Assembly: GCA_910583845.1 (NCBI GenBank)
Contig: CAJUAB010000022.1
Location: forward strand, 18,971 to 82,970
Source of the DNA: an uncultured Acetatifactor sp.
GTDB lineage: Bacteria; Bacillota; Clostridia; Lachnospirales; Lachnospiraceae
Direction: 5' to 3'
DNA length: 64,000 nucleotides
Shown piece after piece: positions 49,183-56,787 of the stretch (its first letter is position 1; the number at the start of each line of letters is the position of its first letter). The notes under the pieces were generated by a model. The model saw only the letters and a list, made by a program, of their open reading frames with translations, had not been told where the DNA came from and ran no database searches. A program made the position numbers and the translations under genes.

Positions 49183-51006
49183 ATGAAAGAGGAGAAATTA
49201 TCTTTTGCAAAAACCCTTGGGAATGACTGGTATGCCCTGAAACTGGGATTTTCCATCAGCAAAAGCCTGGTGATCAACGCATTTTTTATGAGATTGGCAG
49301 GCTATTTTGAGTGGGTGTTTTTTGACGCGATCTTTCTGAGGGAGATTGTGGGCGCGCTGGATCAGGGAAAAAGTTTTGGCGACATCTTTACCTTTATCGC
49401 TGTCTGCGGAATCGTCTTTTGCCTGATCAATCTGTATACCAATTACGCGGATCATGTGATCCTTCCGTTACAGACCACCAGACTGTATGGGGGTATTTAC
49501 CGGAAACTGTACGCGAAGGCGCGGAATGTGGAACTGAGGTGCTATGAGGATTCGGATTTCTATAATCGATATACGATGGCCATGGATGGCGCGGAGGCAA
49601 AAGTCAGTGCCATCATCACAAGTTTCTGGGGAGTCCTGGTGGGCGCGGTGGCTACTGTGGCCGTGTTTGGCTTTATGTATGAGATCGATCACTTTGCGGT
49701 GCTCTTCATCATTTGTCCCCTGATCGGCAACTTTCTGTTTGGCAACTGGAAGAACAAGTTTGAGTTCAGACGATATCAGGAACAGGCCCCCAATGACAAG
49801 GTGCTGAATTATGTCAACCGGACCATGTACCTGCCGGACTACGCAAAAGAGATCCGGCTTTTTCAGATTTTCCGCCTTCTGAAAAAACAGTATCATGACG
49901 CAACCCAAAATAATGTGAAAGTGGCGAAGAAATATGCGTTTGTCAACGCGTTCCTGAACTTCTGGAGGATTACGTTTACTTTTACGGCGATATTTGAGGG
50001 CGTACTTTTCTACGCGATCTACCGGCATCTGGTGACAGGCTCCATCTCCCTGGCACAGCTTACGGTTATGAGCAGCCTGATGGTGGCCATGACCTGGATT
50101 TTGATCCGGCTCTTTGAAGATATTATGGCCATCATGAAAAACGGTTTGTTTATCAACAACCTCAGAGGCTTTCTGGAATACCGGGAAGAGATTGCGGAGG
50201 ATCAGAAGGGGATTATGCCCGGGAAAGAGTTTGAGAGCCTGGTGTTTGACAACGTATGTTTTTCCTATAAGAATGAGGAGACCATCAGGAATCTGTCCTT
50301 TGAATTGAAAAAGGGGGAGATTGCGGCCCTGGTAGGGCATAACGGCGCCGGAAAGACCACCATCGTCAAGCTCCTGCTCAGACTCTATGACCCCGTCTCC
50401 GGCACGATCCGGGTCAACGGAAGGGATATTCGGGAATACGATCTCCACGCCTACCGGGAAATGTTTGCCGCCACCTTTCAGGATTTCAGCATTATGGGAA
50501 TGACGATAAAAGAGAATGTTCTGATGGGCAGGCATTATGAGAATGAGGACGAGCTGGTGACGAGGGCCTTGAAGAGAGCGGGAGTCTACGAAAAGGTGCA
50601 AAGCCTTCCCAAGGGGATACATACCATGATGACAAAAGAATTTGAGGAGGATGGGGCGGTGCTGTCCGGAGGGGAAAACCAGAAGCTGGCGGTGGCAAGG
50701 ACCTTCGCGAAGGAATCTCCGGTGAAAATTTTTGATGAACCCTCCAGTGCCCTTGACCCTGTCGCGGAGTATGAACTGTTTAAAAACATTATGAAGGAAG
50801 GCAGGGATCACACCATGCTTTTTATCTCCCATCGTCTGTCCTCCGTAAAGAGCTGCGACAAGGTATTTATGCTGGAGAAGGGCCGGTTGATCGAAGAGGG
50901 CTCCCACAGACAGCTGATGGACCTTGGCGGCAGCTATGCGCAGATGTACAAAAAACAGGCCATGAATTATCTGGCACTGGATGAGGATGGGGAGGTGGAG
51001 CTGTGA
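49183..51006 (+). CDS. ABC exporter, first half of a tandem pair
   Basis: 607 residues: six membrane helices (about 25-330), Walker A GHNGAGKTTIVK near 385, signature LSGGENQKLAVAR near 495, Walker B VKIFDEPSSALDP near 515. The catalytic Glu is intact. The signature form LSGGE-x-QK and DEPSSALDP, shared with the next gene, are typical of peptide and lantibiotic exporters of Clostridia. Its stop overlaps the next start (GTGA), so a heterodimer is expected. No precursor peptide, LanM or peptidase domain is seen near, so cargo is unknown. Confidence 0.88.
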   Translation: MKEEKLSFAKTLGNDWYALKLGFSISKSLVINAFFMRLAGYFEWVFFDAIFLREIVGALDQGKSFGDIFTFIAVCGIVFCLINLYTNYADHVILPLQTTRLYGGIYRKLYAKARNVELRCYEDSDFYNRYTMAMDGAEAKVSAIITSFWGVLVGAVATVAVFGFMYEIDHFAVLFIICPLIGNFLFGNWKNKFEFRRYQEQAPNDKVLNYVNRTMYLPDYAKEIRLFQIFRLLKKQYHDATQNNVKVAKKYAFVNAFLNFWRITFTFTAIFEGVLFYAIYRHLVTGSISLAQLTVMSSLMVAMTWILIRLFEDIMAIMKNGLFINNLRGFLEYREEIAEDQKGIMPGKEFESLVFDNVCFSYKNEETIRNLSFELKKGEIAALVGHNGAGKTTIVKLLLRLYDPVSGTIRVNGRDIREYDLHAYREMFAATFQDFSIMGMTIKENVLMGRHYENEDELVTRALKRAGVYEKVQSLPKGIHTMMTKEFEEDGAVLSGGENQKLAVARTFAKESPVKIFDEPSSALDPVAEYELFKNIMKEGRDHTMLFISHRLSSVKSCDKVFMLEKGRLIEEGSHRQLMDLGGSYAQMYKKQAMNYLALDEDGEVEL

Positions 51007-52823
51007 AACAGGAGAAAGAGCAGGTGAAACAGAGCGCGGCGCAGGTCTGGAAAAACAACTGGTACTTAATCAGACTCTGTCTGGCGGCCTCGCCCGGGTA
51101 TGTGATCTTCGCGGTGCTGGATTCTGTGCGGAATCAGGTGTCCATTTTTTTTGAGCATACCTATGGGATTGGCTATGTGCTGGAGGCGGCGGAGTTCCAT
51201 TATCCCTTCCGCCAGGTGGCGATATTCCTTCTGATCCTGGCGGGATGTATTACACTGGGAATGGTCTTTACGGTGTTCGTGGGTGATTACATCATGGAGA
51301 AGGAGCGTCCGAAGATGCGGGAGAAGATAAAGCTCCTGTTCTATGAAAAGGCGAAGGAGCTGGACCTGGAGCGTTACGACAATCCGGAATACTACGACCA
51401 GTTGGTTCTGGTGCTTGCGGAGGTGGACAATCAAATAGACAGATGCGTCACGTTTTTGCAGAACACAGCGTCCGGAATCGCAGTCTTTGTATCCACGGGA
51501 ATCTATTTTTTCTTGAAGGATAAGTTTTCCATTCTGTTCGCGGCGGTGTCCTTTGTGATGGCGTTTGCCTTTAATCAGCTGTTTAACCGGCTGGCCTTTA
51601 AGATACGGATTGCCCGCAATCCTCATGAGAGAAAGAGGGACTACGTAAAAAGGGTTTTTTACCTGAGTGATTATGCCAAGGAGCTCAGACTCAATCCGGA
51701 GGTCTCAGGCGTATTGCTGGAAAGGTTTGAACAGGCCAACGAGGAAGTCTATCAGGTGGAAAGAAGGAACGCGAACCGCAGATTTTTCTTGAGTTTTATG
51801 AGAAGGTATGTGAGTAACAGCTTTTTCAGCGATGTGCTCTATATCTCCTATCTGGTCTTTCAGGCCACGGTCCGGAAGGCTCTGTCTTTCAGCAGTGTGG
51901 CGATTTTATATAATTCCTTTGGCCGTCTGAAACGGGGGATGACGATTTTCACGGATGTCTATCCCTTTGCCTGTGAGACAAGCCTGTATGTTCAGAAAAT
52001 TCGTAATTTCCTGGATTATGAGCCCAGGATCGTCCAGGGGAAGGGACTGGTCCCGGCCCGGGGAGCAAAGGAGATCGAGCTGCAGGGAGTTTCCTTCGCG
52101 TATCGCAGGGACGAGGACAATCTGCTGCAGGACATTTCCCTGCACATCAGGCCCGGACAGAAAATCGCGCTGGTGGGATATAACGGTGCCGGTAAGACTA
52201 CGCTGGTAAAACTTCTGATGCGGCTGTATGATGTGTGTGGAGGGACAATTTTTGTGGACGGAGTGGATATCCGGGATTATCAGGTAGAAAAATACCGGGA
52301 ATCCATCGGTACGGTTTTTCAGGATTTCAAAATCTTTGCGGGCAGTGTGAGGGAGAACGTGCTGATGAACGTTGCGGATCACTGCGACGAGGAACCCATC
52401 CGTCAGGCGCTTTCGGAGAGCGGCCTTCTGGAGAGAGTTGAGGAGATGAAGGAAGGGCTGGATACGCCGCTGACTACGGAGATCATGGAGAACGGTATGA
52501 ATCTGTCCGGCGGCGAGAGCCAGAAACTAGCCATAGCCAGAGTCTTTTACCAGAAGGCGGGGCTGATGATCCTGGATGAACCTTCCAGCGCCCTTGATCC
52601 CATTGCGGAATATCAATTGAATCATGCCATGCTGAAAGCCACAAAGGATAAGACCGTGATTTTTATTTCTCACAGACTGTCCACTACCCGACTGGCGGAT
52701 TATATCATTATGCTGGAGAAGGGCCGTATTGCCGAGCAGGGGACACATGAAGGGCTGTTGAAAATGGGGGGAAAGTACGCACAGATGTGGCGTGTGCAGG
52801 CCGGTGCCTATATTGATGTGTGA
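51003..52823 (+). CDS. ABC exporter, second half of a tandem pair
   Basis: 606 residues with the same layout as the upstream gene: helices in 30-330, Walker A GYNGAGKTTLVK near 392, signature LSGGESQKLAIAR near 500, Walker B LMILDEPSSALDP near 521, catalytic Glu present. Starts with GTG inside the previous stop. The two halves are clearly paralogous. A CTGACA-GAGGA-TGTCAG hairpin (52884-52900) follows, without a T-run. Confidence 0.88.
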   Translation: MKQEKEQVKQSAAQVWKNNWYLIRLCLAASPGYVIFAVLDSVRNQVSIFFEHTYGIGYVLEAAEFHYPFRQVAIFLLILAGCITLGMVFTVFVGDYIMEKERPKMREKIKLLFYEKAKELDLERYDNPEYYDQLVLVLAEVDNQIDRCVTFLQNTASGIAVFVSTGIYFFLKDKFSILFAAVSFVMAFAFNQLFNRLAFKIRIARNPHERKRDYVKRVFYLSDYAKELRLNPEVSGVLLERFEQANEEVYQVERRNANRRFFLSFMRRYVSNSFFSDVLYISYLVFQATVRKALSFSSVAILYNSFGRLKRGMTIFTDVYPFACETSLYVQKIRNFLDYEPRIVQGKGLVPARGAKEIELQGVSFAYRRDEDNLLQDISLHIRPGQKIALVGYNGAGKTTLVKLLMRLYDVCGGTIFVDGVDIRDYQVEKYRESIGTVFQDFKIFAGSVRENVLMNVADHCDEEPIRQALSESGLLERVEEMKEGLDTPLTTEIMENGMNLSGGESQKLAIARVFYQKAGLMILDEPSSALDPIAEYQLNHAMLKATKDKTVIFISHRLSTTRLADYIIMLEKGRIAEQGTHEGLLKMGGKYAQMWRVQAGAYIDV

Positions 52824-53033
52824 ATGAGCCGAAAGTACCGTGCGATTTTCATCCGGCAAGAATTTTCAGGGCGTGATTAAAACCTGACAGAGGATGTCAG
52901 AATATATGTGTTATCCTGGGTACATAGCATAAGGACCTGTTGATCAGTCCGGCGGAAAAATCGACAGGGGATAACCGGTCTCAAGGCGGGCGTCAAAGCG
53001 TGGAGACCAGATTAAAACAGACGGAGGTAGGAA

Positions 53034-53306
53034 ATGAACGAGATGAATCAGAAGTTCTGTCAATGCTGTGGTATGCCCATGGGGGATACGGAAGAACTGT
53101 GGGGAACAAATGCCGATGGCAGCAAAAACGGGGAATATTGCAGGTATTGCTTCGCGGAGGGTGCCTTTCTGTTCCAGGGCACCATGGAAGAGATGATTGA
53201 GGTCTGCATACCGCATATGTTGGCCGCCCACCCGGACATGAAGGAGGAAGACGCAAGAAAGGGTATGTCGGAATGGTTTCCCACATTAAAACGGTGGAAA
53301 GTTTGA
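53034..53306 (+). CDS. small putative zinc-ribbon protein
   Basis: 90 residues. KFCQCCGMPMGD and EYCRYCFAEG provide two Cys pairs (residues 8-11 and 36-39) of the Zn_ribbon_2 type, followed by a helical part with MIEVCIPHMLAAHP and SEWFPTLKRWKV. Common in Clostridia as a single gene, often near GNAT or AraC genes. GGAGGTAGG lies before the ATG. Function unknown; possibly a metal-dependent regulator. Confidence 0.75.
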   Translation: MNEMNQKFCQCCGMPMGDTEELWGTNADGSKNGEYCRYCFAEGAFLFQGTMEEMIEVCIPHMLAAHPDMKEEDARKGMSEWFPTLKRWKV

Positions 53307-53412
53307 ATAAAATGCGTATCCAACTATTGATTTGAGTGTGCGCCGCAGCGCACATATGGGGGTAAAAATGAATATTCTCATTTACGACATATTCTTTTCT
53401 TCCCCCCTATGA

Positions 53413-53490
53413 TATAATGACCTTATTCAGGGCAGGGAACGGCAGGATGGCCATCTAAATCATGTGCGAAGTATGCACATGATATACGGA
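53413..53490 (+). repeat. third copy of the TATAATGACCTTATTC unit
   Basis: TATAATGACCTTATTC-AGGGCAGG matches the two copies at 33336 and 33394, and TGCACATGATATA recurs about 60 bp later (53474) as it does before the second copy there (33387). It lies in the gap before the nucleotidyltransferase gene, so the whole promoter-like segment looks dispersed. No gene is seen in 53307-53602. Confidence 0.6.
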
Positions 53491-53602
53491 GTCTGTCAGC
53501 AAAGCAGCCGGATTGTCCGGAAGGGAAAACAGACGCTGCCAGTCAGGATAAAGAGGGAAACAGAACGATAGGCGTTGACAGCGGGATGAGGGGGAGATGC
53601 GT

Positions 53603-54676
53603 ATGAGAGACTTGCATTTAAGAAACCAGAAGATCATAGAAGCGATCATGGAAAGAGCGGCCAGGGTCTGTCCGGAATCCCTTGCCCTGATTGGAATATA
53701 CGGTTCCTTTGCCACCGGAGACTTTCATGAACAATCGGATCTGGATCTGCTGGTGCTGATCAACGATGATCGGGGCTGGCAGCTGGGCTGCACATTTATT
53801 CAGGAGGATTGGGATATCGGTCATGATATCTATTGTACCACATGGGACAATCTACAGGAGGATGCGCTCTATAACAGTCCTCATATTTCAAAGCTCATGG
53901 ATTCCCGGATTGTATACTGTGCGGACCCCAAATACAGCGACAGACTGACAAAGCTGCGCAACGGCGTCAAAGAGCGCCTGCGGCTCCCTCTGACAAGAGA
54001 AGACTATGTCAAAGCGGAAAATATGATGAAGGAGGCGGAACACTTCTGGCTGTTGGCCACCCTGGCGGATAACCTGGCCGAAATCCGCGCACAGGCGGGA
54101 AATGTCGTATATTATGTGGAAAATGCCATTGCAATGCTGAATAAAGAGTATTTTCATTATGGGACCAGACGCGCCTGCGAAGAACTGGAGCAGATGGAAC
54201 GTAAGCCGGAGGGACTTAAGGAAATGATGGAGAATATTATGGGGGCGGACTGCGCCGAAAAGCTCATACATTCCCTGGCCGTGCTGATACGGGAGACAAC
54301 GCGTGTGTTCCTGAAAGCAGAGGCAGAGACCCGGCGGTCCAGGATACCTGCGACTGCCGATGCTCTCAGAGGCACTTATGAAGAAATGTTTTCCAACTGG
54401 CGCAACAAAATGTATGCCGCGTGCGATGAGAATGACAGACATCTTGCGTTTATGAGCATGGGCAGTCTGCAAGCCATGTTTTCCGAGGTGGGGGAGGAGA
54501 CGGAGATTGCGGATTATAATGTATTTGAGGTGTATAATCCCCATGATCTGGCAGAGACGGCCCGGGCCTTTGACGGCATACTGGATCGCTATCTGCTGGA
54601 ATATCGAAAAGTGGGCCTGCCGGTGAGACAGTATCCGGATATAGACGCCTTTGCCGCGGACTATACAGGCAGCTAG
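53603..54676 (+). CDS. nucleotidyltransferase-domain protein
   Basis: 357 residues. ALIGIYGSFATGDF then HEQSDLDLLVLI is the Pol-beta NTase core: Gly-Ser at about 35-36 and Asp-x-Asp at 46 and 48. The rest, with YYVENAIAMLNKEYFHYGTR and an extended helical bundle, matches the larger ANT-like nucleotidyltransferases that may modify aminoglycosides or proteins. Start at 53603, 8 bp after AGGGGGAG; the ATG two codons earlier is too close to the site. No partner (HEPN) gene adjoins, so a MNT-HEPN toxin pair is not indicated. Confidence 0.75.
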   Translation: MRDLHLRNQKIIEAIMERAARVCPESLALIGIYGSFATGDFHEQSDLDLLVLINDDRGWQLGCTFIQEDWDIGHDIYCTTWDNLQEDALYNSPHISKLMDSRIVYCADPKYSDRLTKLRNGVKERLRLPLTREDYVKAENMMKEAEHFWLLATLADNLAEIRAQAGNVVYYVENAIAMLNKEYFHYGTRRACEELEQMERKPEGLKEMMENIMGADCAEKLIHSLAVLIRETTRVFLKAEAETRRSRIPATADALRGTYEEMFSNWRNKMYAACDENDRHLAFMSMGSLQAMFSEVGEETEIADYNVFEVYNPHDLAETARAFDGILDRYLLEYRKVGLPVRQYPDIDAFAADYTGS

Positions 54677-54691
54677 AGTAACAGGGTCTTG

Positions 54692-55156
54692 TTATTTCTG
54701 CTCTCCGCGACGCGTCATATGCAGTCTGCATCTTGCGTCCCGGTACTCCCGGGGAATTTCTTCCTCCGGGAGATTCCGGACGGCGCTTTCGGTCCCGGCT
54801 TCCCGGGCGGTCTCATAATACCAGCATTTGTATTCCAGCAGGGAGAGAGTCTCCTGTAGTTCCCGGAGCTGCCGTTCCACGGCGTCGCGCCGTCCCTGAA
54901 ACAGGGCCAGACGGTCCTGGATCGAGGAATCCCCTTGGGCGGCCATGGAGATGAAAGCCTTGATTTCCTTTATGGATAAACCGGATTTTTTCAGGCAGCC
55001 TATTACTTTCAGGGTTTCATAGTCGGCGTCCGAGAACATACGCATCCCGTTGCCGGAGCGTTCCACAAAGGGCAGCAGCCCCTCCTGGTCGTAGTATCTG
55101 AGCGTGGAAGCCGGTATACCCAGCTCTTTTGCCATTTCTCCAACTGTGTAAAACAT
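54692..55156 (-). CDS. MerR-family transcriptional activator
   Basis: 154 residues: VGEMAKELGIPASTLRYYDQ is the helix-turn-helix and EGLLPFVERSGNGMRMFSDA the wing, then a coiled dimerisation helix (RDAVERQLRELQETLSLLEY). The effector part is short, with Cys in KCWYYE and CRLH. It is transcribed away from the DUF362 gene. The promoter between them has a 19-bp spacer with a CTTAAAGT/ACTTTAAG dyad, the classic MerR activation site, so the DUF362 gene is its likely target. Confidence 0.9.
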   Translation of the reverse strand: MFYTVGEMAKELGIPASTLRYYDQEGLLPFVERSGNGMRMFSDADYETLKVIGCLKKSGLSIKEIKAFISMAAQGDSSIQDRLALFQGRRDAVERQLRELQETLSLLEYKCWYYETAREAGTESAVRNLPEEEIPREYRDARCRLHMTRRGEQK

Positions 55157-55177
55157 GGTTTTCTCCTAATTGAATCA

Positions 55178-55321
55178 CTGCGTGATGGCTCTAAAGGGCA
55201 AAGCCCCATGGGCGCCCCCTAAGAGAGACAAATTTCATTCGAAAGTACACGCATGAAATTTGCACTCGTGCGCCCCCGTGACTTTGCCATCCCTGCGTGA
55301 TGGCTCTGAAGGGCAAAGCCC
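55178..55321. repeat. 29-bp direct repeats enclosing an inverted repeat
   Basis: CTGCGTGATGGCTCTAAAGG (with the following GCAAAGCCC) at 55178-55206 recurs with one change at 55293-55321. Between them CAAATTTCAT (55229) and ATGAAATTTG (55253) form a 10-bp inverted repeat. Layout resembles a small mobile element or duplicated regulatory block between divergent genes. Confidence 0.6.
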
Positions 55322-55352
55322 TTGCATTTTCTTATTTAGCGTCAAAAATGTC

Positions 55353-55383
55353 TTGACTTAAAGTACACTTTAAGCTGTATACT
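55353..55383 (+). promoter_or_regulatory. MerR-type promoter with 19-bp spacer and operator dyad
   Basis: TTGACT (55353-55358), 19-bp spacer, TATACT (55378-55383). The spacer contains CTTAAAGT-AC-ACTTTAAG, a perfect 8-bp dyad that also overlaps the -35. Over-long spacing with the dyad in the spacer is the hallmark of MerR activation by DNA twisting. The MerR gene lies divergently at 55156. Confidence 0.85.
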
Positions 55384-55566
55384 ATACTTAAAGTTATTTT
55401 ATAAACTGTAGGGGCAGATGTCAAGGACCGTTTCTGCCGGGATTTGGGTATATGGGGACCAGAGCGCCGCAGACATAGTTCCTGGTATGCAGCGGGCCGG
55501 GTTTCCTGCATTCCGGATAAGGTTCGCAAGCCCCTGCGCTGCGGAAAATGGAGAGAGGAGAAGCGT

Positions 55567-56448
55567 ATGGAAAAGGCAAAGGTTTATTTTACAAAGGAGA
55601 TTACGCCGGAGGCGGTCATCAGGATGTATCAGGCGCTGGGAAAGGAGCTGCCGGGCAAGGTGGCGGTGAAAGTGCACTCCGGCGAGAAAGGCAACCAGAA
55701 TTATCTGCGGCCCCAGTTCATGCAGCCCATGGTGGAGGCGGTAAAGGGAACCATCGTGGAATGCAACACTGCCTATGACGGGGCCAGAAATTCCACGGAA
55801 AAGCATAAAATGCTGATGATGGAGCATGGCTGGAGCCGCTGGTTTCAGGTGGATCTGATGGATGGCGAGGGACCGGATCTGGTGCTGCCCATCCCCGGCG
55901 GCAAGGTGCTGCGTGAGAACCATGTGGGTAAAAATATGGCGGACTATGATTCCATGCTGGTGCTGTCCCATTTCAAGGGGCATCCCATGGGGGGCTTTGG
56001 CGGCGCTCTGAAACAGCTTTCCATCGGCTGCGCCTCCACCGCGGGGAAATGTCTGATCCATTCCGGCGGAAAGACAGACGATCAGACGATCGTGTGGGAA
56101 AATGTGGCGGAGCAGGACGTATTCTGCGAAGCCATGGCCGATGCCGCAGGGAGTGTGATGGAATATTTCCGGGGAAATACGGCTTTTGTCAATATGGTGT
56201 GCAATCTGTCCGTGGACTGCGACTGCTGTGCTGTGGCGGAGGACCCCTGTATGAAAGACATCGGTATTCTGTCTTCCTTAGATCCGGTGGCGCTGGATCA
56301 GGCATGCATGGACCTGATCTATGGGTCGGAGGACCCGGGCCGGGATCACTTTCTGGAAAGGGTGGAGTCCCGGCATGGCACCCATACCATTGACGCGGCG
56401 GCGGAACTGGGATATGGCACAAAGGAATATGAACTGATCTGCCTGTAG
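55567..56448 (+). CDS. DUF362 domain protein
   Basis: 293 residues. KVAVKVHSGEKGNQNYL near the N terminus, LVLSHFKGHPMGGFGGALKQ and GCASTAGKC are typical of DUF362 proteins, which often carry Fe-S clusters. Cys clusters CDCCAVAEDPC around residue 220 may bind metal, but the usual CxxCxxC ferredoxin motif is not present. Start at 55567 follows GAGAGGAGAAG; an in-frame extension to 55444 has no site. It is the likely target of the divergent MerR activator, so it may respond to metal, oxidant or antibiotic. Confidence 0.8.
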   Translation: MEKAKVYFTKEITPEAVIRMYQALGKELPGKVAVKVHSGEKGNQNYLRPQFMQPMVEAVKGTIVECNTAYDGARNSTEKHKMLMMEHGWSRWFQVDLMDGEGPDLVLPIPGGKVLRENHVGKNMADYDSMLVLSHFKGHPMGGFGGALKQLSIGCASTAGKCLIHSGGKTDDQTIVWENVAEQDVFCEAMADAAGSVMEYFRGNTAFVNMVCNLSVDCDCCAVAEDPCMKDIGILSSLDPVALDQACMDLIYGSEDPGRDHFLERVESRHGTHTIDAAAELGYGTKEYELICL

Positions 56449-56510
56449 GCGTAACGCGGTGGGATGAAATCCGTGAAACGGCCTGCCCGCGTAATGCGGA
56501 TGATCCCGTG

Positions 56511-56568
56511 AAGGAGGAAAACCCCGCCCGCGCGTCCTGTGCGCTGCGCCGGCAGGGTTTTCCTCCTT
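56511..56568. terminator. long hairpin after the DUF362 gene
   Basis: AAGGAGGAAAACCC and GGGTTTTCCTCCTT form a perfect 14-bp stem around a GC-rich 30-base loop with GCC/GGC pairs. T residues inside the right arm allow termination in both directions. Confidence 0.7.
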
Positions 56569-56570
56569 AC

Positions 56571-56769
56571 ATTTCTATTGCCTATAGGTGATTGCAAAAC
56601 TCCCTTTCTGGAAACAGAGGATGGGCAATATATACAAAATAAGGGCGACTTGCCACTGCATGAAGTTAATTTGCAAAGCAAATTTGCTTCCGAGCCCGTT
56701 TTTTGTATATATTGACCAGCCTCGTCACTTGCGGCCAGGGTTTCGCAATCGGCTATTTCTATTGCCTAT
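56571..56769. repeat. MITE-like palindromic element with flanking 15-bp direct repeats
   Basis: ATTTCTATTGCCTAT occurs at 56571-56585 and 56755-56769. Between them, two imperfect 60-bp inverted arms carry GATTGCAAAAC...GGCAATATATACAAAA and the complement (TTTTGTATATATTGACC...GGTTTCGCAATCGGC). The right arm has CGTCACTTGCGG as in the element at 11202, and the ATATATACAAAA part recalls the GTATATACAAAA arms of the 11922/41440 repeats. The centre is AATTTGC-AAA-GCAAATT. No coding frame is supported. Confidence 0.7.
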
Positions 56770-56787
56770 CCAGCGGCAGGGGTGCTG

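Noticed and set aside
49114..53306. Lantibiotic or other RiPP cluster around the tandem ABC exporters
   Set aside because: The exporter motifs fit peptide export, but I found no precursor-like small frame with a ribosome binding site, no modification enzyme and no peptidase domain next to them.
53603..54676. MNT-HEPN toxin-antitoxin module
   Set aside because: The nucleotidyltransferase is long and alone; MNT antitoxins are short and sit next to a HEPN gene.
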